Shown: positions 49,837 through 59,800 of the stretch, in pieces | How positions within the stretch are numbered: position 1 is the stretch's first letter | Layout: each line of letters opens with the position of its first letter | Program-made: the position numbers and the translations under genes | NCBI GenBank assembly: GCA_946187695.1 | Contig: CAMHSB010000010.1 | Span: 1-62,909, forward strand | Source: an uncultured Bacteroidales bacterium | GTDB taxonomy: Bacteria; Bacteroidota; Bacteroidia; Bacteroidales; Paludibacteraceae | DNA length: 62,909 nt | Direction of reading: 5' to 3' | Notes under the pieces: model-generated | The model's database searches: none | The model's input: only the letters and a program-made list of their open reading frames with translations | What the model was told of the DNA's origin: nothing

Positions 49837-50742
49837 ATGAATCATCGTTCGCAAATCACTCTATTGTTAGCTATCGCATTCCTTGTAATGCCTCTGGCAA
49901 CAATGGCGCAAGCTTATGTTCCAAAGCGCGTCGTATGGAGGAATAAACCCAACTCGGGTACCGGTCTGTATACTACTCACAACTATTTTGTTTCGCATGG
50001 TATAAGTATTACAGCAAGCGCGTTGTACTATTTCGGCGATGTAGATAATGAGGGTGTTGCTTTCACGGGCGGTTTTAATGAGGAGAACTTGAGTTACGGA
50101 GGTGGTTTGCAGTTTACATACAATCTGCCCGCCGGTAACCATTGCAATATTCGTTTCGGATTGATGGGAGGAACATTACGCGGTAATAATAAAGCCAAGT
50201 TTGATGCATTGGAAACGCCGCGTGATGACTACCGTAAGTTCCAGTCCTATTTTGTTCAACCGGCTGTAGGCGTTCAATACTACCCTTTCTCGCAAGCAGG
50301 TTTCTACCTGTACGGCGGTTTAGCGGCTACGTTCAGCATCATAAGCAATTTTGAATTCTGGTACTACCAGCAACAAGTCCGTCAGGAAGAACCTCTGACG
50401 GGAAAGACCTATGGTATCCTTCCGATGGTGCAATTGGGTATCGGTTATAGTTGGCGTCTTTCGGAAAAGTGGAGCATGAGTGCAGAACTGATGCTGCAAG
50501 AAGGTTTAGTGGATCATCACTATATGAATCTGGATGCTTACCCGTTGGATCCTTCGCAGAACAGCAAGAATGTTGCTTTAGGAAGTACGTCCGCTACATG
50601 GACGGGAAAGAATGGCGAAAAGCATACGCGTTGGAACGACGGATGGTTCCAAGTAGGTATCACGGTTTCGTACCACTGGCGTAATTGTGAGCATTGCCGA
50701 ATGCTCAACAAATATCAATCAGTCCGGATGAGACGGAGATAA
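49837..50742 (+). CDS. Outer-membrane beta-barrel protein (PorG/DUF6089-like, tentative)
   Basis: 301 residues with a signal peptide ending MAQAY. Alternating strands follow (SITASALYYFGDVDNEG, FYLYGGLAATFSI, GIGYSWRLSEKWSMSAELMLQEG), with Gly-rich turns. The first strand pattern with FGDVDN resembles DUF6089/PorG-type barrels of type IX secretion, which is compatible with T9SS cargo in the window. The C-terminus ends in CEHC plus an Arg-rich tail, which is unusual for a barrel. Confidence 0.65.
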   Translation: MNHRSQITLLLAIAFLVMPLATMAQAYVPKRVVWRNKPNSGTGLYTTHNYFVSHGISITASALYYFGDVDNEGVAFTGGFNEENLSYGGGLQFTYNLPAGNHCNIRFGLMGGTLRGNNKAKFDALETPRDDYRKFQSYFVQPAVGVQYYPFSQAGFYLYGGLAATFSIISNFEFWYYQQQVRQEEPLTGKTYGILPMVQLGIGYSWRLSEKWSMSAELMLQEGLVDHHYMNLDAYPLDPSQNSKNVALGSTSATWTGKNGEKHTRWNDGWFQVGITVSYHWRNCEHCRMLNKYQSVRMRRR

Positions 50743-51405
50743 TTATTTTTTCGGTCCTACTTCCCGTTTCTGGACCGTACCGGTCTCCGTATATTCCATA
50801 AGATTTTCTAAAATAGTCTCGAAGCGCCACTCGATGGCGTTTCGCCATAGTTTGTCCCCGATGAAAGCCGAAAGGATTCGTCCGAAAGTGAGACTAAATT
50901 CATAATGAACGCGCGTACGCGTGGACGTGAGAGGCTCCATGCGGAAGACGATGTTACCCTCTTCAAGTAACGAACCGGAGTACGTAGCTCTCAGATGCGC
51001 CGTAAGCGGATACTGTGCATTCGCCGGACGCGTCAGCGAATACTTCGTGCCCAGATGCTGGTCTTTCCACCAGCGCACTCCGAGCACGTATACATCAATC
51101 GCAACGTCCCCCGTTTTGGTCTTAGCGTCATAGACCCGATCCTTGTAATCGAGTTGAATCGCATCCTTGCTGTCCTTGTTTTTATCATTGCTCTCCACCA
51201 CTTCGGGTTCGCCGAGGTTGGTGTATGCCCAAAGGAACAGCGAGTCGGGGCAAGCCTGAAACTGATAGCAGAAACGGTTGATGACAGGCAGCAGATCCTT
51301 GATCGGTGCGTTCACGACCGTATCCATCACGACGGCACGCGTCTGCGGCCGCGAATAGGCACAGAGCGAGAGAGCAAGCAGGCTCAGAACGAAAATCTTT
51401 CTCAT
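50743..51405 (-). CDS. Secreted protein of unknown function
   Basis: 220 residues with a short signal peptide (LLALSLCAYS). The mature part has alternating strands and a long C-terminal amphipathic helix (AFIGDKLWRNAIEWRFETILENL), a layout like SRPBCC/START-type folds, but this is only a visual impression. Its stop abuts the convergent barrel gene, and its start overlaps the Dabb gene by ATGA. Confidence 0.6.
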   Translation of the reverse strand: MRKIFVLSLLALSLCAYSRPQTRAVVMDTVVNAPIKDLLPVINRFCYQFQACPDSLFLWAYTNLGEPEVVESNDKNKDSKDAIQLDYKDRVYDAKTKTGDVAIDVYVLGVRWWKDQHLGTKYSLTRPANAQYPLTAHLRATYSGSLLEEGNIVFRMEPLTSTRTRVHYEFSLTFGRILSAFIGDKLWRNAIEWRFETILENLMEYTETGTVQKREVGPKK

Positions 51406-51707
51406 ACTTCGTAGTCCAGACAGGTACGTAGCTCGGTATTGGGACGAACGACGCCGTTCGCTACCGCTACATGCGCAGGATGCACGGCGTAACCCTTGAG
51501 CGACTCAAACGAATCGAGCGTCGAATCCAACATAATGTCTGCATTACTCGTCTCCAAACGACCGTCGATCTGCACGTGGATTTCGATCAGACCGGGCACT
51601 TGCCCCTTGAGCGATTCGAGTCCTTGTTTGATAGCGAGTGCTTTCTCGCGTTTCTCGGTCTCACCCAGTTCCGAGCGGAGACGCCATAAGATAATGTGTT
51701 TTACCAT
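51402..51707 (-). CDS. Dabb-family (stress-responsive A/B barrel) protein
   Basis: 101 residues: VKHIILWRLR, a middle helix and DIMLDSTLDSFESLKGYAVHPAH, the Dabb signature. Proteins of this family form dimeric ferredoxin-like barrels. The gene overlaps menG by 7 nt. No catalytic function is established for most members. Confidence 0.88.
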   Translation of the reverse strand: MVKHIILWRLRSELGETEKREKALAIKQGLESLKGQVPGLIEIHVQIDGRLETSNADIMLDSTLDSFESLKGYAVHPAHVAVANGVVRPNTELRTCLDYEV

Positions 51708-52387
51708 TTTATTGCTGTATAAATAGTTGCTATTCCGAGCGATACGGGCTCAAAATGTTCGTCCCTGAATCCCGCATCCCGAAGATGTTGTACAAAAGTC
51801 TCACCCCAGCAAAAGGACTTGACACTCCTGTTGAGGTAGGTATAAGCCGTCTTGTCACGACTGACGATACGACCGATCGTCGGCAGTACATGCGTGAAAT
51901 AAAAGTCGTACAGCACACGGATGTACCGGCGAGTCGGATAACTGAACTCGAGGATCGTTACTTGTCCGCCGGGCTTGAGAACACGGTACATCTCACGCAG
52001 CCCTTCATCCAGATTGCTGAAATTACGGCAGCCAAAAGCACAGGTCACACCGTCAAAAGAAGCATCCTCGAAAGGCATCTTCTGCGCATCGCCCAGCACG
52101 AACTCGACAGGCAGATGCTTCGCCGCGCATTTCTCTTCGCCGATCGCCATCATCTCCGTGCTCAGATCGAGTCCGGTCACCTGCTCGGCTTTGCCGCGCA
52201 CAAGCATCTCGATCGCCAGATCGGCCGTACCGATTGCCACATCCAGCACCTGCTTCGCGGGTGCCATCTTCTGAACGGTTTTTCGTCGCCAGAGCCGATC
52301 GATATTGAGCGACAGACCATGATTCAGCCCATCGTAGGTCGGTGCGATCCGGTTGAAGAGTTGTCCTATATGCTGCTTTTCTTCCAT
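51701..52387 (-). CDS. menG: Demethylmenaquinone methyltransferase
   Basis: 228 residues, the usual size. The SAM loop reads VLDVAIGTADLAI; GLDLSTEMM, the CAFGCRNFSN box and LKPGGQVTILEFS are family hallmarks of UbiE/MenG. In this menaquinone-using phylum it makes the last step to menaquinone. It heads a unit with the Dabb gene and a secreted protein. Confidence 0.95.
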   Translation of the reverse strand: MEEKQHIGQLFNRIAPTYDGLNHGLSLNIDRLWRRKTVQKMAPAKQVLDVAIGTADLAIEMLVRGKAEQVTGLDLSTEMMAIGEEKCAAKHLPVEFVLGDAQKMPFEDASFDGVTCAFGCRNFSNLDEGLREMYRVLKPGGQVTILEFSYPTRRYIRVLYDFYFTHVLPTIGRIVSRDKTAYTYLNRSVKSFCWGETFVQHLRDAGFRDEHFEPVSLGIATIYTAIKW

Positions 52388-52397
52388 AAATCGGGCA

Positions 52398-52429
52398 CAA
52401 AATTACAAAAATTATTGCACATATGCAAA
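52398..52429 (-). promoter_or_regulatory. menG promoter
   Basis: Minus-strand TTTG (52426-52429), 20 nt, TAATTTTG (52398-52405); shares the half-palindrome TTGCAcATATGCAA with the divergent GH13 promoter. Confidence 0.8.
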
Positions 52430-52445
52430 TTTTTTTGTACCTTTG
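52414..52445 (+). promoter_or_regulatory. GH13 operon promoter
   Basis: ATTG (52414-52417, 3/4), 20 nt, TACCTTTG (52438-52445), followed by GCAGCG as at the S9 peptidase promoter. Confidence 0.8.
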
Positions 52446-52466
52446 CAGCGCTAATTATGTGAAACC

Positions 52467-54497
52467 ATGAGAAAAAGTATGCTTTTCTTGGCAATGGCCC
52501 TTTGTTTGACGGCTTGCCAGCAACGAAATCCTATTGCAAGTAAACTGGCCGAATCGGATCCGATCATGCCGATTCGCATGACGAGCGACACCATGCACGT
52601 CGTTCTGACGGATTACGTTCCGATACTCTACGGTGACACCACCCTCTGGAAAGGGCTGCAGTGGACGAAAGACGAAGCGCTCGAGTGTCTGAACCTGAGC
52701 GGCACGACACCTATTGTGAAACAGATGGACATCGTCAACCGTGACCGCTCCATCCATGCCTTCACCATGCACGACAAGAGCGGCAGTTTTGCCATTCCGG
52801 TCCTGCCGAACAAGCCGGTACGCCAGGCGCTGATCTCCTTGGGATACGAGGATGACCAACTGCAGCTCGGTTTCTACGACAGCGTAGCGAATCCCAGTTT
52901 TGAGGTCTATATCCAGAACAGCCTCATCGATCATGACCGTATGAGCGCCAACGAGGACGGTAGCTGGACGCTGGATCTGAGCGGTCTGGCGTACAGCGGT
53001 CGCACCTACCTGCGCGTGTTCGCTGAGGATGACCATTATCTGTATAACGACCTGCTGCTGCCTATGCAGGATGGTAAGATCATCACCGATGCCGCCCTAC
53101 TCAACCGCCATGACCAGCAGGCGCAGGTGCTCTACTCACTGATGATCGACCGTTTCTACAACGGTAACGAGGCCAACGACTGGAAGATGAACTCGCCGGA
53201 GGTACTGGATATCGTCGATTACCAAGGCGGTGACCTCGCCGGTATCACGAAGAAGATCTCGGAGGGTTATTTCGACCACCTCGGTGTGAACACGATCTGG
53301 ATCAGCCCGATCACGCAGAATCCTTGGGACGCGTGGGGCCGTTACGAGTTCAAGAACGGCAACAAGTACGACAGTACCAAGACCTACACCCGTTTCAGCG
53401 GTTACCACGGTTACTGGCCTATCTATGCCACCGCCCTGGACAAACGTTTCGGTACACCGGACGAGTTCCGCACTTTATTAGATACCGCGCACGCGCACGA
53501 GATCAACGTGGTGCTCGACTACGTGGCGAACCATATGCATATCAACTCGCCGACGCTTCAAGAACATCCGGATTGGCACACGGACTCGATCCTGCCTGAC
53601 GGACGGCGTAACTTCGAGTTATGGGACGAAGCGCGTCTGACCACCTGGTTCGACAAACATATCCCCACCCTCGATCTGGAGCGTCCGGAGGTCTGCGAGC
53701 AGATGACCGACAGTGCACTCTACTGGCTGGAGAACTACGAGCTCGACGGTTTCCGTCACGATGCCTGCAAGCATATCCCCGAAGGCTACTGGCGCATGCT
53801 GGGTCAGAAGATCGCCACGCGCTGGCCGGGACGTCCGATTTGGATGATCGGTGAGACCTACGGCAGCCCCGAGCTCATCGGCAGTTACGTCAAGACCGGC
53901 ATGCTCAATGCCCAGTTTGATTTCAATGTCTATTTCACCACCCGTGAGGCACTCTGCGGTCTGAAGGGCTTGGATGAAGCGCTGAACAACGAACTGACCT
54001 CGCTCCGCACCTACGGGGCGCACCACACGATGGGTAATATCAGCGGTAACCACGACCAGATCCGTTTCGCTTCCATCGCCGGTGGCGCCATCGACATCAG
54101 CAGTCAGGGCAAGGAGGAAGGTTGGACCCGAGAAGTAGGAATCGGCGATGCCGAGACGGCGTACAAGCGTGCGCTGCTCCTGGAGGTCTTTAACCTTACC
54201 ATCCCTGGCGTACCCTGTATCTACCAAGGCGACGAGTATGCGGAAGTGGGCGGTAACGACCCCGACAACCGGCATATGATGCGCTTCGAGACGCTCAACA
54301 CGGAGGAGAAGAATATGCGTGCACAGGTGGCAGAACTGATCCACATGCGTCGACACTCGATGCCGCTGCTCTACGGCGATCTGATTCCGCTGGAGAGCAC
54401 CGCCGACGAGATCCAATATGCCCGCGTGTACTTGGGTCACAAAGTGATCGTCACCATCAATCGTAATGAATTAACCTTTCATATTACAGAAGAATGA
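52467..54497 (+). CDS. GH13 alpha-amylase-family lipoprotein
   Basis: 676 residues with lipobox LTAC (Cys17). An N-terminal beta-rich region (about 30-210) precedes the GH13 barrel: LYSLMIDRFYNG, DYVANHM, the nucleophile in DGFRHDACKH (Asp432), acid/base Glu463 in MIGETYG, and SGNHDQIRF. It is probably periplasmic or surface-anchored and cleaves alpha-glucans. It overlaps a second GH13 gene by ATGA; no SusC/SusD pair is present nearby. Confidence 0.93.
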   Translation: MRKSMLFLAMALCLTACQQRNPIASKLAESDPIMPIRMTSDTMHVVLTDYVPILYGDTTLWKGLQWTKDEALECLNLSGTTPIVKQMDIVNRDRSIHAFTMHDKSGSFAIPVLPNKPVRQALISLGYEDDQLQLGFYDSVANPSFEVYIQNSLIDHDRMSANEDGSWTLDLSGLAYSGRTYLRVFAEDDHYLYNDLLLPMQDGKIITDAALLNRHDQQAQVLYSLMIDRFYNGNEANDWKMNSPEVLDIVDYQGGDLAGITKKISEGYFDHLGVNTIWISPITQNPWDAWGRYEFKNGNKYDSTKTYTRFSGYHGYWPIYATALDKRFGTPDEFRTLLDTAHAHEINVVLDYVANHMHINSPTLQEHPDWHTDSILPDGRRNFELWDEARLTTWFDKHIPTLDLERPEVCEQMTDSALYWLENYELDGFRHDACKHIPEGYWRMLGQKIATRWPGRPIWMIGETYGSPELIGSYVKTGMLNAQFDFNVYFTTREALCGLKGLDEALNNELTSLRTYGAHHTMGNISGNHDQIRFASIAGGAIDISSQGKEEGWTREVGIGDAETAYKRALLLEVFNLTIPGVPCIYQGDEYAEVGGNDPDNRHMMRFETLNTEEKNMRAQVAELIHMRRHSMPLLYGDLIPLESTADEIQYARVYLGHKVIVTINRNELTFHITEE

Positions 54498-55780
54498 AAA
54501 AGCAATTACTTACTCTTTTGGCCGCGCTGACCTTGGTCGGCTGCGCCAAGCAAGTTGAGTTGCGTCACCCCCAATGGGCGTACGACGCTACGATCTATGA
54601 GCTCAACACACGTCAGGCTACTCCGGAAGGCACGTTCGCTGCCGCCGAGACCTTGCTGCCTATCCTCAAAGAGAACGGCATCGACATCATCTGGGTGATG
54701 CCTTGTCAACCGATCGGCGTGATCACCCGAAAGGGCACACTCGGCAGTTACTACTCCATCATCGACTACTGCGCCATCAACCCCGAGTTCGGTACCCGCG
54801 CCGATTTCGAGCATTTCCTGGCAGCTGCGCACAAGATGGGCTTTAAGGTTATCCTCGACTGGGTGGCTAACCACACAGCGCCGGATAGCGAGTGGACGAA
54901 GAACGACGGCTGGTATTATCGCGACAGCCTCGGAAACCTCATGGTGCAGTACGACTGGACCGATATCTCCAAGCTCAACTACGAGAGTCAGGACATGCGT
55001 AACGAGATGCTCAAAAGCATGCATTGGTGGATGGACTCGATTGGTATCGACGGTTTCCGTTGCGACGTAGCGGGTGAGGTGCCGACCGATTTCTGGAACT
55101 GGGCGATGGCGGATCTGCGTCAGACCCATCCGGATATGTTCACCCTCGCTGAGGACGAGGACAAAGCCGACGAACTCACCGAGACCGCGTTCGACATGTA
55201 CTACGGCTGGACGCTGCATAAGCTGATGAACGAGGTGGCACAGGGCAAGAGCACGGTAGAGGACCTGTGGGCATACTTTGCTAAAGCCGATTCGACCATC
55301 CGTCCGGAGGCTATTCGCATGAATTTTATCACTAACCACGATGAGAACAGCTGGGCTGGTACCGAGCAGGAGCGTATGGGCGACGCCGTCAAACTCTTTG
55401 CGGCTTTCACCTATATCGTACCGGGTATGCCGCTCATCTACACCGGTCAGTTAAGCGGGAACCACCACCGTCTGGAGTTCTTCGAGAAAGACACGATCGA
55501 TATCGACGAGGAGTTCGCACAGGCGGATTTCTACAAACAACTCAACGCGATGCGCGAGCGTAACAAAGCGCTCTTCTCGCCGGAGGTAGGTGCGCCGATG
55601 GAGCGCATCGCTTGCGACAACGACAAGATCTTCGCTTGCAAACGCATCAAAGAAGGCAAACACGTCACCAACACCGTCATCGCTGTGATGAATATGAGTC
55701 CGGAAAATCAAACCGTCACGCTGGAGACCGGCGAGACCTATGAGCTGGAGCCTTGGAGATTTGTGATTAATCACAAATAA
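54494..55780 (+). CDS. Second GH13 alpha-amylase-family lipoprotein
   Basis: 428 residues with lipobox LVGC. ATIYELNTRQ, DWVANHTAPDSEW, nucleophile Asp191 in GFRCDVAGEVP, Glu220 in TLAEDED and FITNHDENSW show an intact active site. It is shorter than its partner and lacks the N-terminal beta-rich domain. The pair may complete oligosaccharide breakdown, but the specificity cannot be read from sequence. Confidence 0.92.
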   Translation: MKKQLLTLLAALTLVGCAKQVELRHPQWAYDATIYELNTRQATPEGTFAAAETLLPILKENGIDIIWVMPCQPIGVITRKGTLGSYYSIIDYCAINPEFGTRADFEHFLAAAHKMGFKVILDWVANHTAPDSEWTKNDGWYYRDSLGNLMVQYDWTDISKLNYESQDMRNEMLKSMHWWMDSIGIDGFRCDVAGEVPTDFWNWAMADLRQTHPDMFTLAEDEDKADELTETAFDMYYGWTLHKLMNEVAQGKSTVEDLWAYFAKADSTIRPEAIRMNFITNHDENSWAGTEQERMGDAVKLFAAFTYIVPGMPLIYTGQLSGNHHRLEFFEKDTIDIDEEFAQADFYKQLNAMRERNKALFSPEVGAPMERIACDNDKIFACKRIKEGKHVTNTVIAVMNMSPENQTVTLETGETYELEPWRFVINHK

Positions 55781-55808
55781 TAAATCCCGCACTTCCATGC
55801 GGGATTTA
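55781..55808. terminator. Bidirectional terminator between the GH13 and fabG genes
   Basis: TAAATCCCGCA-cttcca-TGCGGGATTTA, 11-bp perfect arms directly after the GH13 stop and just before the convergent fabG stop. Confidence 0.92.
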
Positions 55809-55809
55809 T

Positions 55810-56550
55810 TTATGCCATAGCTCCGTTGACTTGGATCACCTGTCCGGAGACATAGGATGCCAGGTCGCTCGCTAAGAAAAGGGCGACCTTTGCGACTTCT
55901 TCGGGCTCTCCTCCGCGGCGCATCGGGATCATCGTCACGAACTGCTTGAGCGTCTCTTCGCTCAGCGCTTTGGTCATGTCCGTCAAAATGAAACCCGGGG
56001 CGATCGCGTTGGCACGGATACCACGCGCACCGAGCTCTTTGGCTACCGATTTGGTGAGGGCGATGATACCGGCTTTCGAAGCGGCGTAGTTGGCCTGTCC
56101 GGCGTTGCCGTTGATACCGACCACCGAGCTCAGGCTGATGATCGAACCGCTGCGCTGACGCATCATGACGGGCGTCACGGCGTGCGTGAAATTGAACGCC
56201 GATTTGAGGTTCACTTGAATGACCTGATCCCACATCTGCTCGGTCATACGCATCAGCAAGGTGTCGCGCGTGATGCCGGCGTTATTGACCAATATATCGA
56301 GCCGACCGAAGTCCGCTACCACCTGTTCTACCACTTGGTGCGCCGCCTCAAAATCCGCTGCATTGGAGGCATAGAAAGCCACCTTCACGCCCAGCGCGGC
56401 GATCTCGTCGCGCGTAGCGGCAGCCGCCTCGTTCAGTTCGAGATCCGTGAATGCGATGTTCGCTCCTTCGCGTGCATAAGCCAAAGCGATCTGCTTGCCG
56501 ATGCCGCGCGCTGCTCCTGTAATCAGGGCTACTTTATTCTCTAATAACAT
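55810..56550 (-). CDS. fabG: 3-oxoacyl-[ACP] reductase
   Basis: 246 residues, short-chain dehydrogenase: TGAARGIGKQIA, NNAGITRDTLLMRM, catalytic Ser in SLSSVVG and Tyr/Lys in NYAASKAG, ending GQVIQVNGAMA. It reduces 3-oxoacyl-ACP in fatty acid elongation; NNAGITRDTLLMRM is characteristic of FabG rather than other SDRs. It abuts the LptC-like gene (1-nt overlap). Confidence 0.94.
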   Translation of the reverse strand: MLLENKVALITGAARGIGKQIALAYAREGANIAFTDLELNEAAAATRDEIAALGVKVAFYASNAADFEAAHQVVEQVVADFGRLDILVNNAGITRDTLLMRMTEQMWDQVIQVNLKSAFNFTHAVTPVMMRQRSGSIISLSSVVGINGNAGQANYAASKAGIIALTKSVAKELGARGIRANAIAPGFILTDMTKALSEETLKQFVTMIPMRRGGEPEEVAKVALFLASDLASYVSGQVIQVNGAMA

Positions 56551-57125
56551 TATTCGTCTTCGTTTATCGGGAATACTCCCGTGGGGTTTAGAATCGTATA
56601 TTTGCTCATCTCCTCGTTGGACTCAAAGCCAACGCCTTCGATGATACTTTTCTCGCGTGTGATATGGATCGTGGTGTCCGAATAAACGCGGTGGGATTTC
56701 TGGTCCCAGATCAGTTTGGGCGTATCGAACTGCTCGCCTTTGCGGTTGAGTGCATGCACGTTACCGGACAGCGTCCACACCTGCTCTTTCTCGTTATAGT
56801 AGGCATAATCGGACTGCAGCGAAGCCTGCACCGACAGATCGTAATCGAATTGCTCCAGGTACACCCCTTTCGGGAACTCCTGGTAAGGCGGATCGGTCTT
56901 GTCGTACAGCAGCCACTGCGGCGCCTCGATACGGTACCGCGTCACGCCCGAGTCGGAGATAAGCGTGCTGACGGTGTCGGTGAGCAGCGCCGCGATCTGT
57001 TCGCGCGGCAGCGTCTCCGTACCTTGTTGCACCTCCGGCTTATGGCACGCGAAAAGACACAGAGCGAGTGTCAGGACGACACTCGCTTTGCCTATACTAT
57101 TAACGGATCGTGGTGTTCTCACCAA
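56550..57125 (-). CDS. LptC-like LPS export protein
   Basis: 191 residues with a signal and a lipobox-like FAC near residue 26. The mature part is a beta-rich LptC fold: VTRYRIEAPQWLLYD, LSVQASLQSDYAYYNEKEQVWTLSGNVHAL, and VYSDTTIHITREKSIIEGVGF. It would accept LPS from the inner-membrane LptBFG pump. It overlaps the TPR gene by 26 nt. Confidence 0.85.
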   Translation of the reverse strand: MVRTPRSVNSIGKASVVLTLALCLFACHKPEVQQGTETLPREQIAALLTDTVSTLISDSGVTRYRIEAPQWLLYDKTDPPYQEFPKGVYLEQFDYDLSVQASLQSDYAYYNEKEQVWTLSGNVHALNRKGEQFDTPKLIWDQKSHRVYSDTTIHITREKSIIEGVGFESNEEMSKYTILNPTGVFPINEDE

Positions 57126-58512
57126 TCCAACCTCCTACGAAATAGGTATTGCCGCTGAACTCACCCGGCAGGTCGAAACGCTCCTCTTTGGTCGGATAGT
57201 ACTTGCTGTAGCTCGAGATGAACTCCGAAGCCTGTGCCTCTACCGACGGATCCACTTGTTTAGCCTTCACGAACTTATCCACAGCTACCCAGTAAACGGT
57301 CTTGTTGAGGATACGGCCCTTGGCATCTTGCGGGTACAGTTGCGTCGAAGCGTAGCACATACCGATGATAATGTAGCAACGGCCCTGACCTTTGTTCATA
57401 CCCAGACCCTGCAGCGTAGCGATCGAAGCCAACGCGTACTTACGTGCCTCCGCATATTTCTTAAGGTTGTTGTAGCAGTAGAATGCAGCGTTGTACTGAT
57501 AGTCCGCTACGTCCTCCAGCTCGTCCTCTACCATCGCCAGCTTGATAGCCTGATCGTAGTAAGCCACTGCCTGCTCGTAGTCACCTTTCTTAGCGGCCAT
57601 AGAAGCACATCCGGCTGCCGACTCATCCGTCGGTTGCAGTTTGTGAGCGGCCTCGCAGGCTGCGAAATAGACATCGCTCTCCGTGCAACGAACGCGCTTG
57701 TACAGTTTCGCGATCTTGGTCAACATATCGAGGTTGTTCAGGTTGTCCTTTACCGCATCGGCATAGATCTCATCCAGTTTCGAGCAGTCTGCTGCACCGG
57801 AGATAGCGAAGATATTATCCACGTAATCTTTCTGCTTACCGGCGATCTCGGCGTTTTTGTTGTTCGTGTTCGATGCCTGCTCGCCAAGGAGGTTGCTTGC
57901 CAACTCGTAGTCAGCGATGAACTGCTCGGCGTTACCGTCTTTCTTATAAACGGCGTACGATGCATCCACGAGTTTTACCAGCACCATGATCTTGCTCGCT
58001 GCACCCATACCGGCAGCCGATTGTTGCAAGCACTCGCGTGCCTCTGTCACTTTCTCCTCTCCGTAGAAATCCAGATACGCCAGACCCTTCTCACCTAAGA
58101 TATAAGCCTTCGGGTACTTCGGATCATTACCGAAGAAACGGATACGTTTGTCTTGCATCTCGATCCCGAGTTTAGCCAGACGTGCTTTCTCTGCGGGATC
58201 AGCCGTAGCTTGATAGAGTGCCTCTACGATCTTCGAACCGTCCGAGTAAATGGACTTGTTCGCGTTCGGGCAGGTGGTGTACACCTCATACCAAGGCTCG
58301 TACGCATCAGCAAACATTTTGTTCTTAACGGCCTCGTGGAAGAGGGATACGTTCATCACGCACTCTTCGGTGATTACCGGATCTTCATCTGCGGCAGGAG
58401 CTTGCTCTGCGGGAGCCTCAGCCTGCTGTTTGGTCGGTTTCTTTGCGCTCGCCAATACCGGAACGGCTACTGCCAGCGCGATTACCAATAATTGTTTCAG
58501 TTTCATAATCAT
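57100..58512 (-). CDS. Secreted TPR-repeat protein
   Basis: 470 residues (the start could also be 58506, MKLKQLLVIALAVAV). A signal peptide is followed by an Ala/Glu/Pro-rich linker, then helical repeats to the end, with TPR-like units such as KGDYEQAVAYYDQAIKLA and KKYAEARKYALASIATLQ. It probably binds other envelope proteins. It sits between an outer-membrane barrel and lptC, a linkage common in the order. Confidence 0.8.
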   Translation of the reverse strand: MIMKLKQLLVIALAVAVPVLASAKKPTKQQAEAPAEQAPAADEDPVITEECVMNVSLFHEAVKNKMFADAYEPWYEVYTTCPNANKSIYSDGSKIVEALYQATADPAEKARLAKLGIEMQDKRIRFFGNDPKYPKAYILGEKGLAYLDFYGEEKVTEARECLQQSAAGMGAASKIMVLVKLVDASYAVYKKDGNAEQFIADYELASNLLGEQASNTNNKNAEIAGKQKDYVDNIFAISGAADCSKLDEIYADAVKDNLNNLDMLTKIAKLYKRVRCTESDVYFAACEAAHKLQPTDESAAGCASMAAKKGDYEQAVAYYDQAIKLAMVEDELEDVADYQYNAAFYCYNNLKKYAEARKYALASIATLQGLGMNKGQGRCYIIIGMCYASTQLYPQDAKGRILNKTVYWVAVDKFVKAKQVDPSVEAQASEFISSYSKYYPTKEERFDLPGEFSGNTYFVGGWIGENTTIR

Positions 58513-58573
58513 TTATTTTTTTGTTAAATAATTTCGATATCTCGATCATTCTTCTTCAAATACCGTGCCAAAC

Positions 58574-59800
58574 CTACAGTTTCCGTTTGAAAAACCAGCT
58601 CTCCGCAATCGAAGCACCGATCGTAAAGCGCAAACTGTTATCCACCAGTCCGGTGGTTTCGCTTCCGCGGTGGGAGTACTCGATGGTCGTATTGATGACC
58701 GTTCCGATCGTCCACAGCGGGAAACCGATACCGATACTTGCCGTCACGCGTTTGGCACCGATCGATACGAGGTACTCATCCTGCACGTTCACACCCGCGC
58801 GCCACAACATACGATCCACGTACTTACGGCCCATCGGGTTATGCCGGTATTCCACACCGAACGCATAGCGGTTCTTGTCCTGCAAGCCGGAATAACGTCC
58901 CTCCGCACCGTTATACAGCGCCGAAGACACACACTGCCGTTCAAAATCCACGGCGATCGTCAAGCGGTTGGCCCAGTTATAGCTCACACCCGCGCCATAC
59001 GCCATCGGGGTCTGGAAAAGACCCTCGTAGATAGGTATCGAGTCGTCCGTCTGGGTCTCGATCGCCACGTACTCGCTGCTCAGTTTCTTCTTGTTTTCGA
59101 ACATACCGCCGAGCACCACCGAATGATCGCCCCAGGTATGGAAGAACTGCGCACCGTAGCGGAAACGTACTGAGCTCACGGACAGAAGCACGTCCTGAAT
59201 GGTCGTGTGCATACCCGTCTCCGCGAAAGTCAAGGTCCGCAGGTGACTCAGGTCACCCCACATATAATAGATGTTCGCACCTACAGCAAACCAGTTGCAG
59301 ATATTAAAGCTCAAACCGCCGTACACCTCGCTGATGTTGCCTTCGCCCGAATAGAGCTTTGTGTAGTGGTAGTCCGATTGAACGGAATCCGACAGCGTGA
59401 TGTCGTAGCCTACCGAGCTATAGGGCAGCAGACCCACCGACGCCGCGATCCATTGTTTGAACAGCGGCACCTGGATCGTGAGGTACTCGAGGTTTCCGTT
59501 CGCTTTGTTGCGCATACCGGACGCATCGCGGTAACGGCTCCAGTTCGCACTCGCAGCGATGTCCATCATGAACGTCAGCGTGTCGCAGGACGTATATGAA
59601 GCCGGCTGGGCGGGGTTGATAGCGCGGTTGTTGCGCATACCGAATCCTACTCCACCCATCGCGCGATAACCTGTCGGTACGTTTTCGTTCAGGTCACCGT
59701 ACGCATAACGCGAGAACGGCGAACTGGTCATATTCTGCGCCCAAGCCCCAACGCTCAACACCAGCGCAGCCAAAATCACTATTAACTTTTCACTCTTCAC
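58574..59800 (-). CDS. Outer-membrane beta-barrel protein (FadL-like)
   Basis: 408 residues with a signal ending AWAQ. The N-terminus SPFSRYAYGDL..TGYRAMGGVGFGMRNNRAINPAQPASY has the hatch-like pattern of Bacteroidales OmpP1/FadL-type barrels; strands with Trp/Tyr follow, ending in a basic KRKL. It may import a hydrophobic ligand. Its start overlaps the coaX stop by ATGA. Confidence 0.75.
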   Translation of the reverse strand: MKSEKLIVILAALVLSVGAWAQNMTSSPFSRYAYGDLNENVPTGYRAMGGVGFGMRNNRAINPAQPASYTSCDTLTFMMDIAASANWSRYRDASGMRNKANGNLEYLTIQVPLFKQWIAASVGLLPYSSVGYDITLSDSVQSDYHYTKLYSGEGNISEVYGGLSFNICNWFAVGANIYYMWGDLSHLRTLTFAETGMHTTIQDVLLSVSSVRFRYGAQFFHTWGDHSVVLGGMFENKKKLSSEYVAIETQTDDSIPIYEGLFQTPMAYGAGVSYNWANRLTIAVDFERQCVSSALYNGAEGRYSGLQDKNRYAFGVEYRHNPMGRKYVDRMLWRAGVNVQDEYLVSIGAKRVTASIGIGFPLWTIGTVINTTIEYSHRGSETTGLVDNSLRFTIGASIAESWFFKRKL